DNA from: Caribbeanibacter sp964518305
Lineage (GTDB): Bacteria; Gemmatimonadota; Gemmatimonadetes; Palauibacterales; Palauibacteraceae
Length of the DNA: 40,917 nt
NCBI GenBank assembly: GCA_964518305.1
Contig: CAZFDK010000020.1
Coordinates: 1 to 40,917 of the forward strand
Direction of reading: 5' to 3'
Shown: piece after piece, positions 18,567-27,148 of the stretch
Position numbering within the stretch: the first letter of the stretch is position 1
Layout of the letters: every line of letters starts with the position of its first letter
The notes under the pieces: generated by a model
What the model was told of the DNA's origin: nothing
What the model saw: only the letters and a program-made list of their open reading frames with translations
Database searches by the model: none
Program-made: the position numbers and the translations under genes

Positions 18567-19358
18567 ATGAACGAGAGAGAGGCCTTCATCGCCGTCACCG
18601 TACCGGTCCGGGCCAGCGAGATCGGTATACCGCAGATCGTCACCGAGGCCGGCTACCAGCGCGGCCTCCAGATGACGGGGTGCAGCACGCTGACCCTGTC
18701 CACGGCGCTGGATCCGGATTACGCCGACCGCCTGTTCGCCATGGCCGACGGACTGCTCCTCACCGGGGGCGAGGACCTGGACCCCGCGAACTACGGCGAG
18801 GAGCCCGGGGGATCCCGGGACGTCTCGCCGGAGCGGGACGCACTGGAGATGGACATGGCCGGCCGGGCCCTGGAGCGCGGCATTCCGATCCTGGCGATTT
18901 GCCGGGGGATGCAGCTCCTGAACGTCCTTCGCGGCGGGAGCCTCTATCAGGACCTCGAGCGACAGCGTGAGGGAAGCCTGACCCACGACCGCTTCGAGAT
19001 GTTCGACCGTGAGATCCACTCGGTCCGCTTCGAGGAGGGGACCCGCTGGCTCCGGGGGCTCGTGCCCGGCGAGGGCGTGATGACGAACTCCGCCCATCAC
19101 CAGGGCATCCGGAACCTGGGGGAGGGGATCCGTCCCGTGGGGCGCGCCGAGGACGGACTGGTGGAGGCCGTGGAGATCGGCGCGGACGAGGGCGATGCGT
19201 GGACGGTGGGCGTGCAGTGGCACCCGGAGCGCATGCTGGAGGACGGCAGCGCCGGGTTCGACGCCGCCCTCTTCCGTCGCTTTGGCGAGGAAGTCGTTCG
19301 GACCGCCCGCTCGCGGACCCGACCGGAGGTCTCTTGGGAGAGCCTGGCCGAACGCTGA
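18567..19358 (+). CDS. Class I amidotransferase-like hydrolase (peptidase C26, gamma-glutamyl hydrolase type)
   Basis: 263 residues. Triad residues are visible: C112 in LAICRGMQLLNV, H219 and E221 in VQWHPE. The LLLTGGEDLDPANYGEEP loop is typical of the PuuD-like gamma-glutamyl-GABA hydrolase branch. This family cleaves gamma-glutamyl amides in polyamine breakdown, but no other puu genes are nearby, so the exact substrate is open. ATG at 18567; AGGAG lies rather far upstream (about 20 bases). It is the third gene of the gyrA run, 43 bases after the dehydratase. Confidence 0.87.
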   Translation: MNEREAFIAVTVPVRASEIGIPQIVTEAGYQRGLQMTGCSTLTLSTALDPDYADRLFAMADGLLLTGGEDLDPANYGEEPGGSRDVSPERDALEMDMAGRALERGIPILAICRGMQLLNVLRGGSLYQDLERQREGSLTHDRFEMFDREIHSVRFEEGTRWLRGLVPGEGVMTNSAHHQGIRNLGEGIRPVGRAEDGLVEAVEIGADEGDAWTVGVQWHPERMLEDGSAGFDAALFRRFGEEVVRTARSRTRPEVSWESLAER

Positions 19359-20299
19359 CCGCCGTCGAGGGCGTGTCGGTCGGGCACGCCGCGGACGGGG
19401 AGGCCCGAACCGGATGCACGGTCGTCCTGGGGCCTTTCCGGGCCGGCGCCGAGGTGCGGGGGCACGCCACGGGGAGTCGGGAAATGGACGTGCTCCTCGG
19501 CGACCATGTCGTGCCCCGGATCGACGGTCTGCTGCTGACCGGCGGCTCGGCCTTCGGGCTGGCCGCGGCGCAGGGCGTCGTGGAATGGCTCGAGGAGCAG
19601 GACCGCGGCTACGAGACACCGGCGGCCAGAGTGCCCATCGTCCCGGCGGCGGTGCTCTATGACCTCGGGGTCGGCGACGGCTCGGTGCGACCGGGCCCCG
19701 AGATGGGCCGCCGGGCCGCGTCGACGGCCTGCTCCGACCCGTTTCCGGAGGGAGCCGTGGGAGTGGGGATCGGGGCCACGGTGGGCAACCTCAGAGGGGA
19801 GGAGAGCGCCGAGCCCGGCGGGGTCGGTACCTGGGCGGTGCGCCACGGTGAGCACGCCGTGGGCGCCCTGGCCGTGGTGAACGCCTTCGGTGATGTGCTC
19901 GGCGACGACGGCGAGGTCCTGGCCGGTGCTCGCGGCGAGGACGGCGAACACGTCGGCTCGCTCGGGACGCTGGCCGCCGGGACGACGACCGGAGAGGGAT
20001 TCTCCGCTGGACGCAACACCACGCTCCTGGTCGTGGCCACCGATTGTGTCGTGTCCCGCTCCGGGCTCCGGATCCTGGCGCAGCAGGCCATGAACGGCCT
20101 CACGCGGCGCATCCGCCCCGCCGGGACGCTCGTGGACGGCGATATCGCCTTCGCCCTCTCCACCGGTGACGGCGGTGCCGAACCGGCGAGCGACGGCCAC
20201 GGTACGGCCGAGCTGATGAGCCTGGGCGCCGCGTTCCAGGCGACTGCCGAGCGTGCTGTGGAGCGCGCGGTCCCGGCGGGCCGCGAGGAGACCCGATGA
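19334..20299 (+). CDS. P1/S58-family (DmpA-like) aminopeptidase
   Basis: 321 residues from TTG at 19334, preceded four bases upstream by GGAGG, and overlapping the previous gene by 25 bases. The protein starts with the family pattern VEGVSVGHAADGEARTGCTVV. It continues with LLLTGGSAFGLAAAQGVVEWLEE, a GVGIGATVGNLRG loop and the self-processing region GRNTTLLVVATD, where these Ntn-like enzymes cleave themselves to expose a nucleophile. DmpA-type enzymes release N-terminal amino acids or beta-peptides. The substrate is unknown. Next to a C26 hydrolase it suggests small-peptide or amide salvage. Confidence 0.85.
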   Translation: MGEPGRTLTAVEGVSVGHAADGEARTGCTVVLGPFRAGAEVRGHATGSREMDVLLGDHVVPRIDGLLLTGGSAFGLAAAQGVVEWLEEQDRGYETPAARVPIVPAAVLYDLGVGDGSVRPGPEMGRRAASTACSDPFPEGAVGVGIGATVGNLRGEESAEPGGVGTWAVRHGEHAVGALAVVNAFGDVLGDDGEVLAGARGEDGEHVGSLGTLAAGTTTGEGFSAGRNTTLLVVATDCVVSRSGLRILAQQAMNGLTRRIRPAGTLVDGDIAFALSTGDGGAEPASDGHGTAELMSLGAAFQATAERAVERAVPAGREETR

Positions 20300-21012
20300 G
20301 CCGACTGCTCCTCTTCGACATCGACGGCACCCTCGTGAACGCGGCCGGTGCCGGCCGAGAGGCCCTGGGCCGGGCCCTGCGCGCCGTCTTCGGGGAGACC
20401 GGCCCCATCGACGACTTCGACTTTCACGGCAAGACGGACCCGGCCATCGTACATGGCCTCATGCGGGAGGCGGGCCGCCGCGAGGAGGAGATCGAGGGCC
20501 GGCTGGAGGGCCTCTGGGAGTCCTACCTACAGGTGCTACCCGAGGAGCTGGAGCGACGCAGACGGAGCGGGCGCGTCTCTGCCTACCCCGGGGTCCTCGA
20601 TCTCCTGGAGTCGACGACGGAGGATCCTCGCTTTACCCTGGCCCTGGTCACCGGAAACCTGGCCGGCGGAGCGTGGCACAAGCTCGACGCCGCCGATCTC
20701 GCCCACCACTTCGGCCTCGGCGCCTTCGGCTCTGATTCCGCCCGCCGGGAGGACCTCCCTCCCCTGGCCCTGCGGCGCGCCGCCCGCCAGCTGGATCAGG
20801 ACTTCGCCCCGGGCGACGCGGTGGTCATCGGAGACACCCCGGAGGACGTCCGCTGCGCCAGGGCCTCCGGGATCCGGGCGGTGACCGTGGCCACGGGACG
20901 CCACTGTCCGGAGGAGCTGGCCGATCACGATCCGGACCACGTCTTCGCGGATCTCTCGGACACGGAAGCCGTGATCGACGTGCTTTCCTCCAACGCGCCG
21001 TCCGCTCCGTGA
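20296..21012 (+). CDS. HAD-superfamily hydrolase (phosphoglycolate-phosphatase-like)
   Basis: 238 residues. Motif I LLFDIDGTLV (nucleophile D8, acid D10), motif II in ALVTGNL, and motif III/IV GDAVVIGDTPEDVRCARASG are all present. A helical C1 cap (HGKTDPAIVHGLMREAG) follows motif I, as in phosphoglycolate phosphatases and beta-phosphoglucomutases. It is therefore a cytoplasmic phosphatase of uncertain substrate. It begins by a four-base overlap (ATGA) with the S58 peptidase and ends by a GTGA overlap with the next gene. Confidence 0.87.
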   Translation: MSRLLLFDIDGTLVNAAGAGREALGRALRAVFGETGPIDDFDFHGKTDPAIVHGLMREAGRREEEIEGRLEGLWESYLQVLPEELERRRRSGRVSAYPGVLDLLESTTEDPRFTLALVTGNLAGGAWHKLDAADLAHHFGLGAFGSDSARREDLPPLALRRAARQLDQDFAPGDAVVIGDTPEDVRCARASGIRAVTVATGRHCPEELADHDPDHVFADLSDTEAVIDVLSSNAPSAP

Positions 21013-22385
21013 GCGACGGCTACACCCTCGACGTCCGGATCGAGGGCCGAGGCGTGCGACGGGACGTTCCGGTGGTGCTGGAGGCCGCGGCGCTCCGCGT
21101 CGGCGACGAGAAGGTGGCCGACGGATCCGTGTTCTGGACGGCGCGGCGGGCCGGCCTCCTCCTTCTCTTCGCCCGCGAGAAGACCATCGCGTTCCAGGGC
21201 GAGCCCGACCAGCTGGACGCCCTGCACCGGCGCGTCGCGGCTCGCGTCGAGCCGCGGGAGCAGCGCAGGCGCCTGCTGGAGCCGCTGGCGGAGGAAGTCG
21301 TCCTGTTCGCGGCAGCGACCGCGGCCCGGGGGCGCGTGGACGGCGCCCCGGTGAAGGGGCTGTACGTCGCCGTGGCCACGCGGCAGGGCCTCCACCTCTT
21401 CGCCGACGAGACCCACCGGGAGCTGCGCTTCCCCGTGGACGGGGCGGAGGTCGTCTCCGATCCGGAGAGCCACGCTCGGGACCGCCTGATGCTGGTGGAC
21501 GGCGAGGATCGCCTCGCGCTGGTCTACCTGTTTCCCGAGGAGCGGGAGCAGGCCCTGGAGGCGGCCCGGCGCTCCGACGACGAGGGCTCGCTCGAGCTCT
21601 TCTCGCGCGGTGAGGTGGCGCCGCCCCCGCCGGCGGAGATCCCCGATCTCTCCACCGCCGCCGGCTCCCTGCAGCCCGCGGCCCGGCGGGAGGCGGACGA
21701 GATGCCGCCCGAGAGCGATCGGGACTTCCTCCCCGAGCACTTTTTCGAAATGCACTTCATGGAGCTGGGGGAGATCGCGCTGGGTCCCCTGCTCCTCCGG
21801 AAGTCGGCCGCCTCCGGTGCCCAGGGCCTGGAGCGGGCGGCCCGGGCCCTGGACGCCGGCGAGATGCAGGAGGACACCCGGGCGGCCGTGGCTCGTGCCG
21901 TGAGCCGCCTGGACGAGGCCTACCGCGAGCACCTCGGGCGGCTCATCGAAGACCGGCGGGCCCCCGGCGCGCTGCGTTCGGACCTGGCTCTGAGCGAGGA
22001 CGAGCGGGCGGACCTCACCACCCGGGCGCAGGCACCCTTCGACAAGCTGGCGCCGCGCTTTCGTAGCCTCGAGGAGGCGCAGACGAAGCTGCTGACGCGG
22101 CTCGAGGTCCTGTCCGAGGCGCCCCCGGACGGCAGCGACCGCGGCGTGGATGAGCTGGCGGAGGAGTGGCGCGGCGCGCTCCGACGGGTGGACCGCGGTT
22201 ACGAGGACGCCTGGGCGGAGGCGCTGGAGGAGATTCGACGCACCTGGTCCTCCACGCTCCTCCCCCGGCTGGAAGAGGTGGCCTCCATGGAGCGCCGGCG
22301 CTTGCCCGAGTGGGTGCAGCTGGTCCTGATCGCCCTGGGGACGGCGGCGGTGGTGGGGACCGCGGCCCTCCTCCTGCTCCGCTGA
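21009..22385 (+). CDS. Tail-anchored protein with unknown cytoplasmic domain
   Basis: 458 residues, not recognised. Residues 1-75 (YTLDVRIEGRG..., VLEAAALRVGD..., FWTARRAGLLLLF) and 85-175 look like two beta-rich modules that could be PH-like. A Pro-rich acidic linker follows (about 200-235), with EHFFEMHFMELGEIALGP after it. Next comes a long helical region of about 180 residues, and finally one hydrophobic segment (about 435-457) ending LLLLR at the extreme C-terminus. There is no signal peptide, so a cytoplasmic body anchored by its tail in the inner membrane is likely. GTG start overlaps the HAD stop. Last gene of the gyrA run. Confidence 0.7.
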   Translation: MSDGYTLDVRIEGRGVRRDVPVVLEAAALRVGDEKVADGSVFWTARRAGLLLLFAREKTIAFQGEPDQLDALHRRVAARVEPREQRRRLLEPLAEEVVLFAAATAARGRVDGAPVKGLYVAVATRQGLHLFADETHRELRFPVDGAEVVSDPESHARDRLMLVDGEDRLALVYLFPEEREQALEAARRSDDEGSLELFSRGEVAPPPPAEIPDLSTAAGSLQPAARREADEMPPESDRDFLPEHFFEMHFMELGEIALGPLLLRKSAASGAQGLERAARALDAGEMQEDTRAAVARAVSRLDEAYREHLGRLIEDRRAPGALRSDLALSEDERADLTTRAQAPFDKLAPRFRSLEEAQTKLLTRLEVLSEAPPDGSDRGVDELAEEWRGALRRVDRGYEDAWAEALEEIRRTWSSTLLPRLEEVASMERRRLPEWVQLVLIALGTAAVVGTAALLLLR

Positions 22386-22489
22386 CGGGACGATCCTCGG
22401 CGGCGGTCCGGGGTACGTGCTTGCTGCGAGCCGATATCCGGCAATGACTGGACTCGACTGAACTCCAACATCGAACGAGGGACGACGAC

Positions 22490-23251
22490 GTGGCGAACCA
22501 GAACCAGGGCTCCGGCGGGAGCGGCGGACCGGGCAAGATCTTCTACACCGTGCTGGTGCTCCTCGTGGCGGGTGGCGCGGTGGCGCTGTGGATGGCCCGC
22601 GGCGGAAACGGCTCGTCCGGCAGCCAGTCGGGCGGCCAGCCGGCGCCCGTGAGCGCTGCCGAGGCGGACCCGAGCGCCGGCGTGGCGATGGGACCGAGCG
22701 AGGCACCTGTGACGGTGGCGGAGTTCGCGGACTACCAGTGCCCCCACTGTGCTGATTTCCAGGGCTTCACCGGGAAGCTGGCAAAGCAGAACTTCGTGCA
22801 GGACAGGGGAGTCGTGCGGTGGATCCACTTCGACTTTCCGCTCGGCAGCTTCCCGAACTCCATGCCCGCCGCCGTGGCGGCTCGCTGCGCCGGGAACCAG
22901 GGCTCGTTCTGGGAGATGCACAACTGGCTCCTGTCGAACCAGTCGGCCTGGGGCCGGGAGGGCGATCCCACCGGGGTCTTCGTGGATCAGGCCGAGAGCA
23001 TGGGGCTGGACGTGGGCCAGTTCGAGACATGCGTGGAGGAGCAGCGTCCCCTGGAGCGCATCCGGGCCTCCCGTGCCTACGGGAAGCGCGTCGGAGTCAG
23101 CGGCACGCCGACGATCTTCGTGAATGGCGAGCAGCTGCCGGGCGTTCCGAACTACGAGAGCCTGGCCAAGGTCATCCGTGCCGAACTGGACTCGGCCGGC
23201 GTGGAGGTCTCCGGGTCCGCGACGTCCGGCGGCGGACCGGGCGGGAGCTGA
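22490..23251 (+). CDS. DsbA-family thiol oxidoreductase, membrane-anchored
   Basis: 253 residues. A short cytoplasmic N-terminus and one hydrophobic segment (about 17-36) anchor it, followed by a Ser/Gly linker. The thioredoxin-like DsbA domain has VTVAEFADYQCPHCADFQGF (active-site C84-P-H-C87) and the cis-Pro loop GVSGTPTIFVNGEQLPGVP. CPHC is the oxidising DsbA signature. It likely forms disulfides in exported proteins and is re-oxidised by the VKOR coded next door. GTG start at 22490 with a GAGGGA ribosome-binding site. Same strand as the VKOR gene, 28 bases apart. Confidence 0.88.
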   Translation: MANQNQGSGGSGGPGKIFYTVLVLLVAGGAVALWMARGGNGSSGSQSGGQPAPVSAAEADPSAGVAMGPSEAPVTVAEFADYQCPHCADFQGFTGKLAKQNFVQDRGVVRWIHFDFPLGSFPNSMPAAVAARCAGNQGSFWEMHNWLLSNQSAWGREGDPTGVFVDQAESMGLDVGQFETCVEEQRPLERIRASRAYGKRVGVSGTPTIFVNGEQLPGVPNYESLAKVIRAELDSAGVEVSGSATSGGGPGGS

Positions 23252-23279
23252 TCCGGCCCGCGGCGCGGTCGCGCCGCCG

Positions 23280-23789
23280 ATGATGTCCGCCGCTCGCCGA
23301 CGGATGGTCGTGGCCCTCGTCGCCGTTCCGGGGCTCTTCGTCTCCCTCTACCTGCTCCTGTACAAGCTCGGGATCTACGGGACCCTGGCGTGCGGGCAGG
23401 GGGGCTCCTGCTCTGTGGTGCAGGCCTCGCGCTACGCGCGGTTCATGGGCGTGCCGGTGGCGGGATGGGGGGCGGTCTGGTACGCGGCGGTCCTGGCCGT
23501 GGCCCTGTGGGGCGCCCACGCGGCCGGGACCGGTGGGGAGGATCTCCCGTCCGCGGACGGTGAAAGTGGTGGACGTGGTGCAGGGTCCGGCCTGCTCGGA
23601 GCCGGCTCCTTCCTCCTGGCCCTGGCCGTCGGCGGTTTCCTGTTCAGCGCCTACCTGACCTGGGTCGAGCTCTTCGTGATCGAAGCCATCTGCCGCTGGT
23701 GCCTGGTCAGCGCCGGCCTGTCGACCGTGGTCATGGCCCTGGCGGCGCCGGAGGCGAGCCGGGTGCTGGAGAGACTGTCGAGGAGGTAG
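23280..23789 (+). CDS. Vitamin K epoxide reductase family protein (DsbB-like oxidase)
   Basis: 169 residues with about four membrane helices. It carries the VKOR cysteine pairs: C38/C44 in the periplasmic loop LACGQGGSCSVVQAS and the redox CxxC C138-R-W-C141. Bacterial VKORs pass electrons from DsbA-type proteins to quinones, replacing DsbB. Its gene directly follows a DsbA-like gene, which supports that pairing. The start is ATG at 23280 or the adjacent ATG at 23283, neither with a clear RBS, so translation may depend on the upstream gene. The stop lies 37 bases from the convergent ccmH stop. Confidence 0.9.
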   Translation: MMSAARRRMVVALVAVPGLFVSLYLLLYKLGIYGTLACGQGGSCSVVQASRYARFMGVPVAGWGAVWYAAVLAVALWGAHAAGTGGEDLPSADGESGGRGAGSGLLGAGSFLLALAVGGFLFSAYLTWVELFVIEAICRWCLVSAGLSTVVMALAAPEASRVLERLSRR

Positions 23790-23826
23790 CAGGCGCCTCC
23801 GTCGTCTCCGCGGTAAGGCCCGCCCG

Positions 23827-24408
23827 CTACTTCCTCCGCTCCATTTCTTCCTCGAGCCATTGCTGGTCCTCCTCGGACAGCTCGTCCAGATCGGAGGCAA
23901 TGCCATCCGCGTCGGACGCGTCCGTCCCCTCGCCCGCGACGGTTCCGGCCTCCCCCGTGACGCCGTCGGTGCTGCTCCACCGTCGGAGCTTGTGGACCAC
24001 GGCCCAGCCGCCTCCGAGCAGGGCGAGGGCCGGGAGCACGTACACCAGCAGGTTGATCCCCTCGGGCTCCGGCTTGAGGAGGATCCACTCTCCGTACTTG
24101 TCCACGAAGTAGGACCGGACCTCCGCCGGGCTCTCTCCCCGGGCCAGGCGGTCGCGGATCACCGCCTGCATCCGCTCGGCGAGATCGGAGCTGGACTCCA
24201 GCACCGACTGGCTGCGACACACGGGGCACCGGAGCTGATTCGCCACCCGGACCGTGAGGGTGTCCACGCGCGGGCTGTCCTCTCCGGGCACCGAGGTGGT
24301 GTCCGGCGGGAGCTCGCCGCCAGCCGCCTGGGCGATGGCCGGACCGGGGGCCGTCGCGAGCAGGAGCAGGGCGGCGACCGCGGCCGCGGTAGCGGTCGCC
24401 GTCCTCAT
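23827..24408 (-). CDS. ccmH: Cytochrome c maturation protein CcmH
   Basis: 193 residues. Signal peptide (hydrophobic residues about 9-26), then the redox site LRCPVCRSQSVLESSSDLAERM with C61/C64, RDRLARGESPAEVRSYFVDKYGEWILLKP, and one membrane helix (about 117-135). It reduces apocytochrome CxxCH thiols, or a mixed disulfide, so that haem can be joined. A long acidic C-terminal tail follows the helix. The TPR protein CcmI is absent, so this is the short CcmH. ATG overlaps the ccmG stop (ATGA). Last gene of the ccm operon. Confidence 0.93.
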   Translation of the reverse strand: MRTATATAAAVAALLLLATAPGPAIAQAAGGELPPDTTSVPGEDSPRVDTLTVRVANQLRCPVCRSQSVLESSSDLAERMQAVIRDRLARGESPAEVRSYFVDKYGEWILLKPEPEGINLLVYVLPALALLGGGWAVVHKLRRWSSTDGVTGEAGTVAGEGTDASDADGIASDLDELSEEDQQWLEEEMERRK

Positions 24409-24974
24409 CGGGTTCCCTCCACCTCCGGGGCCGCGGCGGCCCCGGATGGTGCCGTACTCGACATGGCGGAGTCGACCCGAACCCGCAGGTCCTCCCAGCT
24501 CAGGGGGCCCGTGTACTTCGAGACCACGGTCCCGTCCGGACCGATGAAGAACGTCTCGGGCACTCCCGTGACGCCGAAGTCGATGGCGGTCCGGGTGCCG
24601 GGGTCGAGGAGGCTCGTCCAGTCGCCGCCGTGTCGCTGCATGAAGGACCGGGCGTTGCTCCGATTGTCCTGGTAGACGATGCCCACCAGCGAGACGCTGT
24701 CGTCCGGCCACCGGCGGTCGGCTCGCATCAGAGCCGGGTGCTCCTGCTGGCACGGTATGCACCACGAGGCCCAGAAGTTGACGATGGTCACGTTCCCCCG
24801 CAGCTCCTGGAGGGAGGCGGTATCGCCGTCCACGGTCTGTCCCCGGACGGGCGGGACCTCCTTGCCCACCAGGGCGCTCGGCAGTTTCTTGGCCGGCCGT
24901 GTGAGCCCGAAGGCCAGCAGGGCCAGCAGCGGGACCGCGGCCCCGGGAATCAGCCACTTCTTCCAGTCCTTCAT
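24405..24974 (-). CDS. ccmG: Thiol:disulfide interchange protein CcmG/DsbE
   Basis: 189 residues. N-terminal membrane anchor (about 7-24), then a periplasmic thioredoxin-like domain with NVTIVNFWASWCIPCQQEHP (C72, C75) and GVPETFFIGPDG carrying the cis-Pro. It supplies reducing power for apocytochrome c. ATG at 24974 is chosen for the GGAGG about eight bases upstream; an in-frame TTG at 24992 is less likely. It lies 19 bases after ccmF. Its source of electrons (CcdA or DsbD) is not coded in the window. Confidence 0.93.
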   Translation of the reverse strand: MKDWKKWLIPGAAVPLLALLAFGLTRPAKKLPSALVGKEVPPVRGQTVDGDTASLQELRGNVTIVNFWASWCIPCQQEHPALMRADRRWPDDSVSLVGIVYQDNRSNARSFMQRHGGDWTSLLDPGTRTAIDFGVTGVPETFFIGPDGTVVSKYTGPLSWEDLRVRVDSAMSSTAPSGAAAAPEVEGTR

Positions 24975-24993
24975 GGCCGCCCCCTCCGGCAAA

Positions 24994-27048
24994 TCATGCT
25001 GCCTCCCTGTCGCCGCCGGTCGAGGAGGCCTCCCCGGCGCCCTCGCCGCCGGGCGACGTCCCCTCCTCCAGGGCCGCGGGCCCGCTCTTCTTCCGCTGCG
25101 GCCACATGGAGAGGGCCGACCCCAGGGCGACGATCATTCCCCCGATCCACAGCCAGGGCACCATGGGGTTCACGATGGCCCGAAGGGTGGCGTGCTGCCC
25201 CTCCTGGCGGTCGAAGGCCATGACGGAGAGGTACAGGTCCTTCGTCAGCGAGCTCATCACCGCCGGCGTGGCGATGGGCTGGCCGCCCATCTGGTTCGAA
25301 TCGTAGAAGTTGAGGCGAGGCTCGAGGTCGCCCGCGCGCTCGCCCTTTTTCCAGACGGAGAAAGTGCTGCCCACGACGAAGCGCCGGGGCTCCTCCTGGG
25401 CCCAGATGTCGTCCAGCTGTACCTGGTACTCGCCGATCTGCAGGCTCTCGCCGGTCTGGAGCGTCCGTTCTTTCTCGAAGCGCCACGTGCCCGAGGCGGC
25501 CAGCGCCACGATGACGACCACGATCCCGGTGTGGACCACGTAGCCGCCGTACCGGCGGTTGTTGCGCTGGAAGAGCTGCATCAGGGCCTTCGGGATGGAG
25601 ACGCCGGCGATCCGCTGCCGGGCGGAGACGCCCTTCCGGAACTCCTCGACGATGGTCGCCATGACGAAGCCGGCGAAGGCGAACGTCAGGATCGCGTAAA
25701 TGGACTCGACGCCGGCGACCCAGGAGATGGCCGCCGTCAGAACGCCCACCACGCTGGGGATCCAGAACTCCCGCTTCATGCGCTCGGCGCTGGTGCGGCG
25801 CCAGGGAAGCGCCGGTCCCACGCCCATCAGGAAGAGGATCGCCAGACCGATGGGCACCGTGACCATGTTGAAGTACGGGGAGCCGACGCTGATCCGTTCC
25901 CCCTGCACCGCTTCCACGATCAGCGGGAACAGGGTTCCCAGCAGGACCGTGAAGGTGAAGGCGACGAAGAGCAGGTTGTTGAGGATGAACGCGCTCTCGC
26001 GGGAGAGCACGGCGTCCAGCTTCCCCGGCACGCGCAGGCGGTCGCTCCGCCAGGCGATGAGCCCCAGGGAGACGATGGTGACCACGCCCATGAAGCCCAT
26101 GAGGAGGATCCCGATGGGCCCCTCCGTGAAGGCGTGGACCGAGTCCAGCACGCCGGAGCGCGTGAGGAACGTTCCGAGCACCGTGAGGAGGAACGTCCCG
26201 ATGATCAGGCTCAGGTTCCACGTACGCAGCATGCCCCGTCGCTCCTGCACCATCACCGAGTGCAGGAAGGCCGTGGCGGTGAGCCACGGCAGGAAGGAGG
26301 CGTTCTCCACCGGGTCCCATGCCCAGTACCCGCCCCATCCCAGGACCTCGTACGACCACCAGGCGCCGGCCACGATGCCCGCCGACAGGAACGCCCACGG
26401 GGCGATCATCCACCGCCGGGTGGCCCGGATCCAGGTGGCGTCGAGCCGGCCGGCGACGAGCGCGGCGATGGCGAAGGCGAAGGGCACGGTGAGCCCCACG
26501 TAGCCCAGGTAGAGCATCGGCGGGTGGAGGCCCATCAGCGGGTGGTTCTGCAGCAGCGGGTTGGGCCCCGGGCCGTTGGCCGGAACGGGCGAGACCACGC
26601 CGAAGGGGTTCAGCGGCCCGGCCAGCACGGCGAAGAAGAAGACGCCGACGGCCATCATCGTGCCCACGACATAGGGCATGAACTTCCGGTACTGGTCCCG
26701 GTTCACGAAGGAGACCAGCGCGGAGTAGCCGGCGAGGATCCAGCCCCAGAAGAGAATCGAGCCGTCCAGGCTGCTCCACAGCGAGATCGCCGTGTAATAG
26801 TCCGGGATGTCCCGGCTCCCCACCTCGGCCACGTACTGCACGCTGAAGTCGTGCGTCAGGAGTGCGACCTCCATGGCCCCCACGGCCACCGTCATGCATA
26901 CGAAGACGAAGTAGGTGCCGTACCGGCCCAGGTCGGTCAGGTCCGGCCGGCGCCGGAGCCCGCCCGTGAAGGCGGTGACGGCCGAGGCGACCGCACCCAG
27001 GAGGGCGGCCCAGATGGCGGCGGATCCGATCACGTTCAGGTCCAGCAC
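24994..27048 (-). CDS. ccmF: Haem lyase subunit CcmF
   Basis: 684 residues, a large polytopic inner-membrane protein. It carries the periplasmic WWD haem-handling signature (WGGYWAWDPVENASFLPWL) and GTFLTRSGVLDSVHAF, both diagnostic of CcmF. Haem-ligand histidines occur around these loops. With CcmH it joins haem from holo-CcmE to apocytochrome. The GTG start at 27048 has no strong RBS. A 100-base gap with a perfect hairpin separates it from ccmE, the only sizeable gap in the operon. A C-terminal acidic/Gly-rich tail follows the last helix. Confidence 0.95.
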   Translation of the reverse strand: MLDLNVIGSAAIWAALLGAVASAVTAFTGGLRRRPDLTDLGRYGTYFVFVCMTVAVGAMEVALLTHDFSVQYVAEVGSRDIPDYYTAISLWSSLDGSILFWGWILAGYSALVSFVNRDQYRKFMPYVVGTMMAVGVFFFAVLAGPLNPFGVVSPVPANGPGPNPLLQNHPLMGLHPPMLYLGYVGLTVPFAFAIAALVAGRLDATWIRATRRWMIAPWAFLSAGIVAGAWWSYEVLGWGGYWAWDPVENASFLPWLTATAFLHSVMVQERRGMLRTWNLSLIIGTFLLTVLGTFLTRSGVLDSVHAFTEGPIGILLMGFMGVVTIVSLGLIAWRSDRLRVPGKLDAVLSRESAFILNNLLFVAFTFTVLLGTLFPLIVEAVQGERISVGSPYFNMVTVPIGLAILFLMGVGPALPWRRTSAERMKREFWIPSVVGVLTAAISWVAGVESIYAILTFAFAGFVMATIVEEFRKGVSARQRIAGVSIPKALMQLFQRNNRRYGGYVVHTGIVVVIVALAASGTWRFEKERTLQTGESLQIGEYQVQLDDIWAQEEPRRFVVGSTFSVWKKGERAGDLEPRLNFYDSNQMGGQPIATPAVMSSLTKDLYLSVMAFDRQEGQHATLRAIVNPMVPWLWIGGMIVALGSALSMWPQRKKSGPAALEEGTSPGGEGAGEASSTGGDREAA

Positions 27049-27103
27049 GGCGTTGGTCGCTTGGTTGAGGTGCAGGAGGTCAGGCGTTCACGCGCCCCGT
27101 CCT

Positions 27104-27121
27104 CGACCCGTCGTCGGGTCG
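27104..27121 (-). other. Perfect hairpin between ccmE and ccmF
   Basis: CGACCCG (27104-27110) and CGGGTCG (27115-27121) form a seven-base-pair stem with a TCGT loop, symmetrical on both strands. It sits in the only long intergenic gap of the ccm operon. It may tune mRNA stability or act as a partial terminator; no T-run is present. Confidence 0.45.
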
Positions 27122-27148
27122 CGGCGGGAGGGACCGCCGGCCGACCCG

